Source: Trichoderma breve
Lineage: Eukaryota > Ascomycota > Sordariomycetes > Hypocreales > Hypocreaceae
Reading direction: 5' to 3'
Length of the DNA stretch: 64,000 nucleotides
NCBI RefSeq assembly: GCF_028502605.1
Contig: NC_079232.1
Coordinates: forward strand, 3,162,001 to 3,226,000
The translations under genes and the position numbers were made by a program. Below the pieces are notes generated by a model, which worked only from the letters and a program-made list of their open reading frames with translations, was not told where the DNA came from and did no database searches. The first letter of the stretch is position 1. Each line of letters opens with the position of its first letter. Positions 33,756-43,882 of the stretch are shown piece by piece.

Positions 33756-34332
33756 GGTAATTGGCGTCTATACTAAACTGTATTCAGTACTCAGAAGCCG
33801 GAGGGGGGGGGGGGGGGGGGGAAGCAAAAAATCAACTCAAGCGGTACAATGCTGGAGATCATGTTAGCAGCAAAGCTCTTCGGCCTCCTACAGCCGAGAG
33901 GCCCCGGATTTATAGAGTCGTGGTGAGCCGTGTGGATCCTGCATGTAGTGCGGGTCTGGTTCATCGCCTTGTAGTGGCTCACTCGGTCCCCTTCGGCAGC
34001 GAGAAGTCCGAATTACACGGCACTTTCAGTTATTTGTGAGTCTGATATCGCAAGACGTACGTACTTGTTAGCTCTTCAGTCTATATAGCTCCGCAGCTCT
34101 GAGCTAATTGAGAGTCTGAGATCCCTGCATGCAGAAAATTAGAACAAGTAGACAGTATTTACCAAAGAACCGTATATTATTACCGGTACCTGCCTGTGAT
34201 TTCAAGTATGTATTTAGAATCATCCATGAGACCAACTCAGGTGTGCCACGGATAAATCGACTCAGAAGACCTCTTCTCTTCAGTTCATTGCGCATTGGAG
34301 GGAGTCTTCCGGATCTTCTTCACCTTTTCATC
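33756..34332. promoter_or_regulatory. Divergent promoter region of the 31.5-33.8 kb regulator and the DHA1 pump
   Basis: Contains a run of 19 G at 33803-33821 directly upstream of the regulator. The palindrome CTTCGG-N10-CCGAGAG has its CGG at 33881-33883 and CCG at 33894-33896. A CGG-N10-CCG spacing is the type used by Put3-like zinc-cluster dimers, so the adjacent regulator is the obvious candidate binder. Confidence 0.5.
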
Positions 34333-36053
34333 ATGTCAGACCTGGAAATGCAGAAAGATGTTGACAAAAGCGACATCAGCAAGGTCGACAGCAGCAAGGC
34401 CGATAGCAGCAAAGCCATCAACGCCACGAGCTGGAGCATGGGGATGAAGATCTATCATACTGCAATCCCCTGCTTCCTGGCCTTTTTAATGTATGTAAAT
34501 ATGTTTTACACACACGAGTGAGCTTCCGCTGACCAAGTCATGATCAAACTGCAGAACATTCTCCGCATCTGTCACAGTTCCTGCTACCTCCGCCCTCATG
34601 ATCGAGTTCGCCGTCAGCCGCACTGTCGCGATCCTCTCTGAAACCATGTACATGCTGGGGCTGGCCTTTGGGCCCATGATCATGGCGCCCCTGTCCGAGT
34701 TTATTGGGCGCCGGTGGCTGTACATTGCAACCTCATCAAGTATAATTGCCTTTGCAGGCGGTGCTGGAGCGGCACGGAACTTGGCCACTTATTTGATCTG
34801 CCGCTTTTTCTGCGGATGCCTGGGATCAGCAGGCGTGGCCATCGGCGCTGGAACAATCCTCGATGTTTGGGGGGTCGGCACCAAGGCGGGAGCCATGACA
34901 AGCCTCCTGTTTATCTGCGGCCCGTTCTTCGGCCCCTCCCTCGGCCCGCTGGTCGGGGCATATATCATGGACGAATACGATGGCGATTGGCGATGGACGC
35001 AGTGGGTTGTGGCCTTGATCGGTGCGCCCATCTTCATCTTGATTCTCTTTATGAAGGAGACGTCCGACTCGCGGGTCCAAGCCACGGCCAAACACTCGGG
35101 TCGGTTCAGTACTGTGCGGCTCGCCTTGTCGATGCTCAAGGCCGCCGTGTTCCGCTCTATGACCATGCTGACCACTGAGGCCATCACCTTTTCGCTGACT
35201 CTATACACGGGATACGCATACGCGGTCATCTTTAGCTACTTCGCAAGCGCCAACTACGTCTACACCCTCGACTACGGCTTTGACTCCCGCCATATTGGTC
35301 TCTCCTTTATTAGCGTGCTCATCGGCTATCTTCTAGCTTGTGTTACCTACCTGGTGATCGAGAAGACTCTCTATGCCCGCGCTGCCCGGCAAGCCCCCAA
35401 CGGTCGTCCAGCTCCAGAACATCGATTGTACAGCGCCATGGCCGGTAGCATTTTCTTGCCCATTGGGCTATTCTGGTATGTTTCGATCTCTTGCCGCCAG
35501 AGCGGTCCGTTGCGTTAAGGAGCTAACATTCTTTCTCGTAGGTACGCATGGGCAGCCAAGCCAGGCGGCCACTGGGCAGTAGTAGTGGCGAGTGGCATCC
35601 CATTTGGTCTTGGTGCTTTTGTTCTCTTTGTGAGCATTTTATATCTCCCTTGTTTAAAGCATATATACCACAAATGTCTAACGAGCCCCCCTTTCTTCAT
35701 AGCTTTCCTCTATGATATACCTTGTCGAATCATATGGAGCTGGTGCAGCCGCATCTGGTATGTTTCTCCTTTTTAATTGGATTCTTATCTTGCGCTTGTT
35801 TTGCGTTTATAGTTTAGAAACTCATTGTGCAACAGCTATCGCCGCGAATGGATCCTTTCGATACCTCCTCGGAGCGGTGTTCCCTCTGTTCACAATTCAG
35901 ATGTACGAGAAGCTCGGCATTCACTGGGCGGGGAGCGTGTTTGCCTTTCTGTCATTAGGGCTCCTCCCTATCCCGTGGATCCTCTTTAAATTCGGCCATC
36001 ACCTCCGGAAGAACAGCAGATTTATAGCATCGTCGCAAGTGGAGGAGGAGTAG
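34333..36053 (+). CDS. MFS efflux pump, DHA1 family
   Basis: Five exons (34333-34490, 34555-35475, 35542-35629, 35703-35757, 35836-36053) give 479 aa; all four introns (64, 66, 73 and 78 nt) have canonical ends. The start at 34333 begins a hydrophilic tail containing a SKVDSSKADSSKA repeat. Motif A appears as PLSEFIGRRWLYI between TM2 and TM3, with GPFFGPSLGPLVGAYI (motif C-like) in TM5. The last splice, placed at AACAG/CT, gives GAAASGAIAANGSFRYLLGAVFPLF, the usual TM11 of polyamine/drug DHA1 carriers. It probably exports a toxic or secondary compound from the cell. The divergent zinc-cluster gene probably controls it. Confidence 0.9.
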
Positions 36054-36259
36054 GGAGATAGTTGTCTCAGATGTGAAATTAGTATATAATTGATCTAAAG
36101 TGTACACCGTTCTATTGTTACATGATATATTAGGCTATAGTAATAAATTAAATATCCGTTTTAAATTGCCGTTTGAGTATTCTACTTTTAGATGCCTCAT
36201 TGAGAGTATACGGGTGGACCTAAGCATGTTTATACGGTTTGTCCCGTTCTCTGGTTAGA

Positions 36260-37758
36260 TCATTGAGGGGTAGTATCAAGAAGGACCTTGTGAAATGCTT
36301 CTGCAACATATTCCACATTGTGTTCTGTCACTATGGGCATATTAACTTCAGTACAGACGAGCTCTACAAGATTTCAATACTCACAGCCTGTCATGGATAT
36401 TCTTCCCGAAGGCAGGAGATATACATGGTACTCTTCCCGCAATATGCGGATTTGATTCGGTTGCAAACTGGTTATTGAGAACATCCCAATCTCTGTAGTG
36501 TTAGCGATGCCCAGCGAGTGCATCTTAAAGCGCAGGTAACTCACATCTGTCAATATATGATCCCATTGGCCTGGTGTTTGACGTTTTCGAAGTCCGTCTA
36601 CTAGCATTTGTCGCATCGTCCTCATGCGATCACTCATGTGGAGTAAATCGTGTTGCCACTGCGCCTTCAGGTCTTTATTTCCAAGCACCTTTGCCACAAT
36701 TTTGGAGCCATTTATAGGACAAGTAGTAATCTCAGCCCGAGATAGACGTGTGAGCATGTTGACGACTTTTGTTCCACTGTCGTCTGTCCGGCACACGACG
36801 TGAAGCGCGCCTGTACGCTCCCCGTAAAGACCAAAGTTTTTAGAGAAGGATTGCGCCACGAACATTTCTAACGAAGTGTTTCGGAAGAAATATCTTATGG
36901 GCCAAGCATCTTCATCCAAATCTCCAGTGGCAAGCCCCTGGCTGCGTGCGAATTAGCTCTTGAGCTGCTGACATTACGGGTGAGTCTGCGTACTAGGCAA
37001 GATCAAAGAATGGAATAAGCCTCTTCTGTTCGCAAATACTGGCAATGGCCCTCCACTGTTCTTTTGTGAAGTCTCGTCCCGTGGGATTATGTGCGCAGCC
37101 ATGCAAAATTACAACATCACCTTCTCCAGCCATGGAAGACAGGGTAGACATGGCGCCTTCAAAATCGAGATCCAATATCTCTTTATTGAAGTAGGCATAC
37201 TTCTGACGTTTGATATCGGGATCTGCAAGTTTCCAAATTTCCTCGTGATTAATCCAAGTGGGATCTGAGATCCAGACTGTTCGCGGGCGGATAGTTTTTG
37301 CTAAAAACAGAGCACCCAGATGATTTGCCCCGGTGCCCGCAATGGTCTGGATGCTTGCGATAGTATTTGCATCCTCAGGTGTTGTATCGAATACGAGTTT
37401 TTGGGCACTGTCAAGTAGTTCAGCATGGCCCAGAATAGGTAAATGTTCGTGGTCGGCAGTCGGGTCATTAAGTAACTCTTGTTTGGCCTGGATATGATTA
37501 GTAGAAGTTTTTTTTTGCTAAAGCGTTGGTGAGATATGTTACCTTTCGTACCGATGGCAAGATCCAGGGCCTTGCATCCTCATCGCGATAGAAGCCAGGA
37601 CTAAGATCAACTTTCAACGGTGAACGATCTGCCCTGTATGCATCAATCAAGGCGAAGGCGGCGTCTGGTGGTGCTTCGGAAAGACTGGCCAAGTGAGACA
37701 TTGCTGCGAGATACGAAAGCGGCTCCACAGGCAATACATAATCAGATGTGTTCTGCAT
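36260..37758 (-). CDS. Class I PLP aminotransferase (aspartate/aromatic aminotransferase-like)
   Basis: Four exons on the minus strand (37758-37543, 37487-36994, 36941-36385, 36330-36260) give 445 aa. The splices restore PSVRKAKQELL, FFDLAYQGLATGDLDED and GRISMTGLTEHNVEYVA, all standard for eukaryotic aspartate aminotransferases. The PLP-binding Lys is K271 in SFSKNFGLYGERTG. HGCAHNPTGRDF provides the Asn contact, and IAGTGANHLGALFLAK the phosphate-side loop. Length is somewhat above the 400-430 aa norm; no mitochondrial presequence is evident, so it is probably cytosolic. It moves an amino group from an amino acid to a 2-oxo acid. It shares a promoter region with the double RraA-type aldolase and lies in the five-gene cluster up to 44764, so it probably makes the 2-oxo acid that the aldolases cleave. 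Confidence 0.92.
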
Positions 37759-38136
37759 GGTTCAGTATTGACCTGCATTTATATCCATCTTAAATCGTAG
37801 ATCATGTGGCTGGTCGTTCATCTCGCCGTATCGTGGTGTTTCGGCAACTTGGCTAGTTCGCCGATATCTAAGGCAGGCCGTATACGGAGAGCTTCAGAAG
37901 CCAGGCACGGTGATGGTGTCTGATCCCCGAGATAGAGAGTCGTGCGGTTTTACGTAGGACGCTCTCTTAATAAAAATGATCATATGGAAGCTCATTAAAC
38001 CCCCGTTCTTTCTCGTTCTATTATAGAATTGGTTTATTCATCCGGCTATCTTCTCATACCTGGGCCACATATCAGCCATCCCATCTTTCGCCTCTTTCTT
38101 TGCTTCAATTGTTCATTAACCAATACGACCTATACA
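37759..38136. promoter_or_regulatory. Divergent promoter of aminotransferase and double RraA gene
   Basis: The 378-base region holds TCGG-N16-CCGA at 37841-37864, about 83 bases from the aminotransferase start and 273 from the aldolase start. A second perfect palindrome, CCGTATACGG, lies at 37878-37887. Both are of the kind bound by Zn2Cys6 dimers. Confidence 0.6.
37841..37864. promoter_or_regulatory. Candidate operator, TCGG-N16-CCGA (copy 1)
   Basis: CGG at 37842-37844 and CCG at 37861-37863 stand 16 bases apart. The same arrangement, with CG before the right half, recurs in the two other promoter regions of this cluster. Confidence 0.65.
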
Positions 38137-39522
38137 ATGAGTCAAACCAGTGTATTGGATCGACTTTGGGCTCTCGATACTAATACGGTATCTGACGCCT
38201 TGGATTCCCTTAACCTCAAAGGGGCCACATTTGGCTTACAACCGCTATGGGACTGCCCCAAGATCGTAGGACGCGCCAGTACAGTCAAGGTTGGCCCAAA
38301 GACGGAGTCAACTCTCACTGCCCATCTCATTACTCCAGTGATAGATGCGGTCACTTCAGATGATCGAATTCTTGTCATCTCTGGTGGCACGGATGGTATC
38401 TCTTGCTGGGGCGACATCATTGCTAATGCCTCGAAAATGAAGCGCATTCGTGGAACCATCATCGATGGCATGAGCCGTGATATAGATGGAAGCCGTGAAA
38501 TCGGCTATCCAGTTTACGGCCGAGGCATCACCATGATTAGCGCGCGCAATCGATTGGTACAAATTGAGTCGGGCAAGCCTCTGCAGATGCGAAGTGTTAC
38601 AGTCCATCAAGACGACTATGTGATCGCCGACAGGTGTGGCACTGTGTTCATACCGGCAGAGCAAATCGAAGAGGTCCTGGATTTGGGTGAGAAGATTGAC
38701 CGTCGTCAGAGGTTTATGGTCCATGCTGTTCGTGCAGGCCAGCCTGTGTCAGAAGTGATGCACGACAAGCAATTCGAAAATATCAGCGACATGGATGCCG
38801 CAAACGTGCCATCAGCGGCAGTGAAAACATTCTACCCGCAGAATCCCAAGAAAGCCAGTATCGAAGACCAAGAACTGGTAGCGCTATTCAAGGACTTGGA
38901 TACTCCCGCAGTTTCTGACGCGCTTGATAGACTTGGAATCCCGGGGCAGGCTCTCAATATCATGCCTTTGGTGAATTATAAGAAGGTAACTGTTGGGCCT
39001 GCCTTTACCGTACGTTACGTGCCTGCAAGCGATCCGCCCGGGAATGTTGGAAACTTCATTGATGACGCTGCCATCGGTGATGTTGTAGTCATCGACAACG
39101 GTGGACGCACCGACTGTACCGTTTGGGGCGATATCATGACGCAGTACGCCGGTTTACGAGGCATTGCTGGGTCTGTCATTGATGGTGTGTGCCGCGATGT
39201 TAACCGTGCCATCACCGATGACTACCCTCTTTTCACGGCTGGACGTTGGATGCGGACTGGCAAAGATCGGGTTCAAATAGGAAGCATCAACGAGCCAATC
39301 GGCATTGGCAAAGTACGTGTCCAACCTCGGGATATTGTTGTTGCCGATGCCAATGGTGTGGTTGTTGTTCCACGAGATCGTGCCCAAGAGGTGGCCGAGA
39401 TCGCGCAGGGAATCGAGAAGAGTGAAGCTAGTATCCGAGAACTGATTGCCGGTGGACTCACAATTGCAGTAGCGAGAGAAAGGCTGGGGTATCATACCTT
39501 GCAACGCAAAGAACGAGACTGA
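38137..39522 (+). CDS. Two fused RraA-type (HMG/CHA aldolase-like) domains
   Basis: An intronless gene of 461 aa; ATG 38137 is preferred because it precedes the conserved N-end. Domain 1 (about 10-205) and domain 2 (about 250-440) are both RraA / class II 4-hydroxy-4-methyl-2-oxoglutarate aldolase folds. Each starts with a TNTVSDALD or TPAVSDALD helix, continues with a WGDI helix, and ends with the metal/substrate motif (IIDGMSRDI and VIDGVCRDV) in which Arg and Asp are intact. Family members cleave 4-hydroxy-2-oxo diacids to pyruvate plus a second 2-oxo acid or oxaloacetate with a divalent metal; some only bind RNase E, which fungi lack. Having two apparently complete sites in one chain is unusual, as RraA aldolases are normally single-domain trimers or hexamers. 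It is probably cytosolic and works after the divergent aminotransferase. Confidence 0.88.
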   Translation: MSQTSVLDRLWALDTNTVSDALDSLNLKGATFGLQPLWDCPKIVGRASTVKVGPKTESTLTAHLITPVIDAVTSDDRILVISGGTDGISCWGDIIANASKMKRIRGTIIDGMSRDIDGSREIGYPVYGRGITMISARNRLVQIESGKPLQMRSVTVHQDDYVIADRCGTVFIPAEQIEEVLDLGEKIDRRQRFMVHAVRAGQPVSEVMHDKQFENISDMDAANVPSAAVKTFYPQNPKKASIEDQELVALFKDLDTPAVSDALDRLGIPGQALNIMPLVNYKKVTVGPAFTVRYVPASDPPGNVGNFIDDAAIGDVVVIDNGGRTDCTVWGDIMTQYAGLRGIAGSVIDGVCRDVNRAITDDYPLFTAGRWMRTGKDRVQIGSINEPIGIGKVRVQPRDIVVADANGVVVVPRDRAQEVAEIAQGIEKSEASIRELIAGGLTIAVARERLGYHTLQRKERD

Positions 39523-40015
39523 ATCAGTAGAAAGCGGTCCAATTGATATACGGGTAGCCCTTCATATACAACGACGCTGTTTCATAACAGCTGATGATCT
39601 AAGTTGCAATTTATTAGACGGGTATGTAGTTTAATTGATACAGTTATCCAAAGAGCTCGAAGGGCATTGTCTGAGCATTAGTAAACACCTTGTGTGAAAT
39701 AGTAATATACGCCCTAAGCTGAGACTACATGTACATAAATGTATGTACATGTACGCGGGCAACTCACATCTGCCGGCCTCTGGTCGCCACCTAACAGGCC
39801 AGATGCATCATACTTCGTGGTGTCCAACATATATCGTTTCTCGTAATAGAAAAAGTCATTGAACTCTTTCACCTAGATAAAGAACGTCTTCTTGTACGTG
39901 CCCACGTCAACGATGCATCGGCAAAAGTTGGTTTAATACAAGCTGTCAAGATGTGAACTGATAGGCTATATCCTGGCCATTTATACGACATATCCCCTGC
40001 TTCTCATGGAAGCAA
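39523..40015. other. 3' intergenic between convergent aldolase genes, with hairpin
   Basis: TACATGTACAT at 39726-39736 pairs with ATGTACATGTA at 39743-39753 across a 6-base loop. Its place between two convergent genes fits a transcript-end structure. No gene was seen. Confidence 0.5.
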
Positions 40016-40970
40016 TCAGGAACGTGCAGTCAAAAGCTCAGCCGTATACCAGTTTTGAATAGCCCGTATATCATAACTCAATGCTACGGTATCGAATACT
40101 TTCAAATGCTCCCTGCTCGACGCTCCGTCATTCGATAGTCGACCAACCCATTTGCCCTGTTTTCGCGCCGCCGACACAATCTTTTCGATAGCATCGACGA
40201 ACTCTGGCTCATCGCCTTTGGCAGGCACATATCCAAGGATTGACAGAGCCAGGTCATTTGGTCCAATAAAAACCATATCTTGCGAGGCGTTAGCACACTG
40301 GTTCTTAGGATCCAAGTTGGCTGCAGCACAAACCGACTCCTGGTACAGCACAAATAGCGTCTACGTTCTCGACCCCCCTTTTTGATTCAATTTGAATACA
40401 AGTGATGAGTGTTTCATTAGCCGTTTTTAGGTACGTTGGGATATCGATGCCATGAGTGATGGCTGGAAACGCTGAGCCTTGGCCTCGAAGCCCTTGTGGC
40501 GGGAATTTTGAGTTGCTCACAACGGTAATCGCCTCTTCGGCGGTATTTATTTGGGGGACAACGATTCCGCTAGTTATTGTCAGTAGTGAAATGAGAGGGT
40601 TCGTGTTATGTACTTACTGTGCTCCAGCGTCCAAAGCTCTTTTAATCAAGTCCGCGTGAGTCATCCTGAGACGGACGAGTGGTGACACTCCAAGGGCAGC
40701 GATAGCAGCAGTAGAACTATGCATGGAGTCGTCACTGATATGGCCATGCTCGCAATCAATGATGATGCCCTTTACAACCGTTAATAAAAAGCATGTATAC
40801 AAAGGGTGAGCGGCACTTACATCGACTCCAGTTTGGGCTACAATTTGGGCTGTGCGAAAAGACGGAAGCCCCAAAAATGTCATGATAGGCTTTGAGTTGG
40901 CTCGAAGAGCATTGAGCAGACGCAATCGTGGGTTTTGAATTAAAGTCGTCATGGCTGATGCGTAGGACAT
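40016..40970 (-). CDS. HpcH/HpaI-family aldolase
   Basis: Four exons on the minus strand (40970-40821, 40769-40618, 40569-40334, 40278-40016) give 266 aa. The splices restore TGVDGIIIDCEHGHISD, DAGAHGIVVPQINTAEEA and CAVPGVDMVFIGPNDLA, which are the family's successive signatures. The catalytic base region is the DCEHG motif, with metal ligands expected from the Glu of IQIESKRGVENV and the Asp of the following GVD loop. These class II aldolases cleave 4-hydroxy-2-oxo acids to pyruvate and an aldehyde. A Met six codons in (40952) is an alternative start. It probably acts beside the double RraA protein, either on the same compound or on its product. Its promoter faces that of the cluster regulator. 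Confidence 0.9.
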
Positions 40971-41540
40971 TACTGTGGGTAAGTTTGACGACGCGCCAAT
41001 CCAAAAGAAACAATGGACAATATTGAGCTATAGCGAAGTGAGCTGCAAAAGTAGCTGCGAAGTAATTATTGCAGTAGGTTTCACAATAAGTAGCAAGCAG
41101 ATTCTACAAAGGTGTAACGATCATGTACTGGTGAGGTGTCTATTGTGGTATTGGAAACTGCTGGGCAACTCTCAGTCAAATGGACGCTACGAGCTCCTAG
41201 TGAGAAGAATGGAAGCCGTGCGAATCAGGGCGCATAATTCAAGTCAGCATTTCCAGACTACATAACTTCCGACTACAAGCTCGCATGTGCTACTATCTCA
41301 TCACCTTTGGACTTGGCCATGGGCGCTGAGAGGGTTGCCGGTTGTCAGATCTCGGTCTGGGGGCCGATTCGCCGAGTGCTGACCCGCTCCTGTGTTGGTG
41401 CCGTAATAACTAGCCCGGTCCGTATCGCGGGTAAAGATGTCATTGCCCGAACCTAGTTTGAGGCAGCCAACTCACTTCTGTAAACTTGCGTATTGCTCTT
41501 CCAACTGCTTGGATCGAATGTATCCCGGGCACTGGAAGCG
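40971..41540. promoter_or_regulatory. Divergent promoter of HpcH/HpaI aldolase and cluster regulator
   Basis: Holds the second TCGG-N16-CCGA element (41352-41375), about 165 bases before the regulator start and 380 before the aldolase start. A CCG-N5-CGG element is at 41420-41430 and shares the CCGTAT start with the palindrome at 37878. The arrangement would let the regulator control itself. Confidence 0.6.
41352..41375. promoter_or_regulatory. Candidate operator, TCGG-N16-CCGA (copy 2)
   Basis: CGG at 41353-41355 and CCG at 41372-41374, 16 bases apart; the outer bases extend the palindrome to CTCGG...CCGAG. Confidence 0.65.
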
Positions 41541-43835
41541 ATGGCCGATGCATTGGACGAGCTGGATCAACACCGCTCGGCTGGTACTCCAGCAGCGGCG
41601 AAAGCCCCATACGCGCCTCGGGCAAGACCAACTGCGTAGGTCAAATCTGTACTGTCAGAGAAATTCATGTTAATGACGGTCTTTACTAATCCCCGGGATG
41701 CCAATAGCTGCCGTAAATGTCACTTGCGAAGAGTGAAATGCTCAGGAGGGAAGCCTTGTAATAACTGTAGACGAGCCAATGAGGCAGCGGAATGTGTTTA
41801 TCCTCAGAAGGATAGATTGGTAAAAGTTAGCCAGCAGTAAGTTGAACCCGTCGTTACAGATTTACCAGGGTAACTTAACAGGGATTGATGCTAACCTGAC
41901 AGATACATCGATGACTTGATTGCAGAGAATCAGGCACTTCGAAGTCGAGCATCTTCGCCTAGGCCACGTCATGGTTCACAGCATTTGAGCGGTGGAGGGG
42001 CAGATAAAATCACAGAGCAAACCGTCGCAGTGCCATCGGCACAAGCTCCAGAGTTGACTAGTACTCCTTGGTTCATTGATATGGCCGTCCCCCATACTCC
42101 CATCCTACTCTCCGAGGCCTCAGATTCGGCTTTTGCGACCCGTTTCCGTCAGGCCATGTCTAGCTCCGAACACTGCCATTTTCCTCGTGTAAGTTATCCA
42201 GCAGAGGACCAAATCCTGGCCCTAGGCGACGCTGCTTGCGAGTGGCCTAGCCCGCCGCAAGCGCGTCTCCTAGTGAATGCTGCATTGAAGTGTCTTGGGC
42301 GTTGGCACCACATTGTCCGAAGCAGTGTTATCTTTGAAGAGCTTGAGAAGCTTTTAAAGGATCCCAGAGCAGTGGGGTTCCTGGTCCAGAGCAAATTCTG
42401 GGCATTGTTTGCAATTGGAAAGACATATTCGACTCGAACGTCAGCTACTCCTAGAGCTTTCCCAGGTCTAGAATACTTTGCCAAAGCGTCAAAGGTTCTC
42501 CGCGTCATCAGTGAGCGCCCAACAGTTGAAATGGTCGAGACGTGTCTTCTTTTGGTAAAACATTCCTCTTAGTACAAATATGCCTGCACCCATGCACTGA
42601 CTGCTTCTCACAGTCTTACTATTCACTTTTTCTAAATAGACGACACTCTGCTTATAGCCTGGCTGGCTCCGCAGTGCGTACTGCTATTATCATGGGACTC
42701 CACCTGAATGTCCCCGAGCCTCTTCTCACGGATCAGTTTGCACGTGAACATAGAGTCCGAGTTTGGTGGACTGCCTATACGTTCGATAGAATGTGGGCCA
42801 CGAAGCTGGGATATCCGGTGGCTGTTCAGGACAGTGATATCGATCTCGATCTTCCATCAAATAAGCTCTCACATAGCGACTTTCCGGATTGCTCCTATTC
42901 TGTAGCTATGATAGGCCTAGCAAGGATATCTGGAACTATACTAAACTCGATCTACGGCAAGAGTTCTCAGAAGACGGCACTATCTCAACGAGTTCATGAT
43001 AGCTTGTCCGCACTGCGACAATGGCTCAAAGATCTTCCGCCATCGCTGCAGATTGACCCAACGAAAAGCAATATGGCAGAACAACAGGCAGAATCTTTAC
43101 ATTTACGGTTCAATCAAGTAAGCACTTTCTCTCCCTATGATGATTGGTGATATGCATGGGTAATAATATCTTCAGCTCGTGATCCTTGCCACCCGCCCAA
43201 TTTTGCTCCACGTCTTTCGGACACGCTTCAAGGTCCTGGAAACGGGAGACGAGCCGGACATTCCTGGTTCAGCAAGTACCCTCTCAGATGCCTGCGTACG
43301 ATGTGCGAGACACTCGTACCAGATTCTCACCGACTCTTGGATCAACGGAAGGTTTATGATGTTTGACTACTTTGATACACAATATCTTTTCACAGCGGCA
43401 ACAATCTTGGCGATCTCGAGTCTGTTGAACCAAAACGACAGTCAAAGTGATGGGGAGCTTTTTGACACGGCGGCACAATTTCTCTCACAACTGAAGGAAA
43501 ATGGGAATTTCGTAGCTGCCGAGTTTAAACAACATGTGGATGCCATGAACGTTTTCATTGCATCTGAAGAGGCTAAGTTGCAGGAGAGACGCGGAGATAA
43601 CACATCAACACAGCCTCAAAACAATAGAGGCATCACAGGCGGTGGCTCTGCCTCGCTGCTTACATCGCAAGATGTGGCTGCAGACATGGTACTATCAGAA
43701 CCATTTTTTCATGACCTGCTCGAACAGTCGATTCCTGATCTAAATTTTATCGACGCCTCGTTGAGTATAGATGGCACACAGGGACTCTACTGGCCGATGA
43801 TGACCTCCGGAACCGGTTCCGACACGTTTTTCTAA
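41541..43835 (+). CDS. Zn2Cys6 transcription factor, probable cluster regulator
   Basis: Five exons (41541-41635, 41708-41836, 41903-42554, 42614-43117, 43176-43835) give 679 aa. The start is the first ATG of the frame (MADALDELDQ). The first intron lies just before the zinc cluster, and splicing gives PTACRKCHLRRVKC. The six cysteines are 33, 36, 43, 49, 52 and 61, followed by a short linker and a coiled-coil start (QQYIDDLIAENQALRSRA). The fungal-specific TF domain includes SLFLNRRHSAYSLAGSAVRTAIIMGLHL and RVRVWWTAYTFDRMWATKLG. A dimer of this kind would bind paired CGG triplets; the CGG-N16-CCG sites in the three cluster promoters, including its own, are the natural targets. Binding is inferred from position only. 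Confidence 0.92.
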
Positions 43836-43882
43836 GGCTATAATAGACAAATTATTTTACTATATATACATTGGTTCTTCGG

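Noticed and set aside
33803..33821. Run of 19 G as a possible functional G-quadruplex
   Set aside because: A single homopolymer near a promoter is more simply slippage, and its length is unreliable in assemblies.
34826..35229. Minus-strand open frames of 89-146 codons across the DHA1 pump
   Set aside because: Shadows of the pump exon, with no start context or family resemblance.
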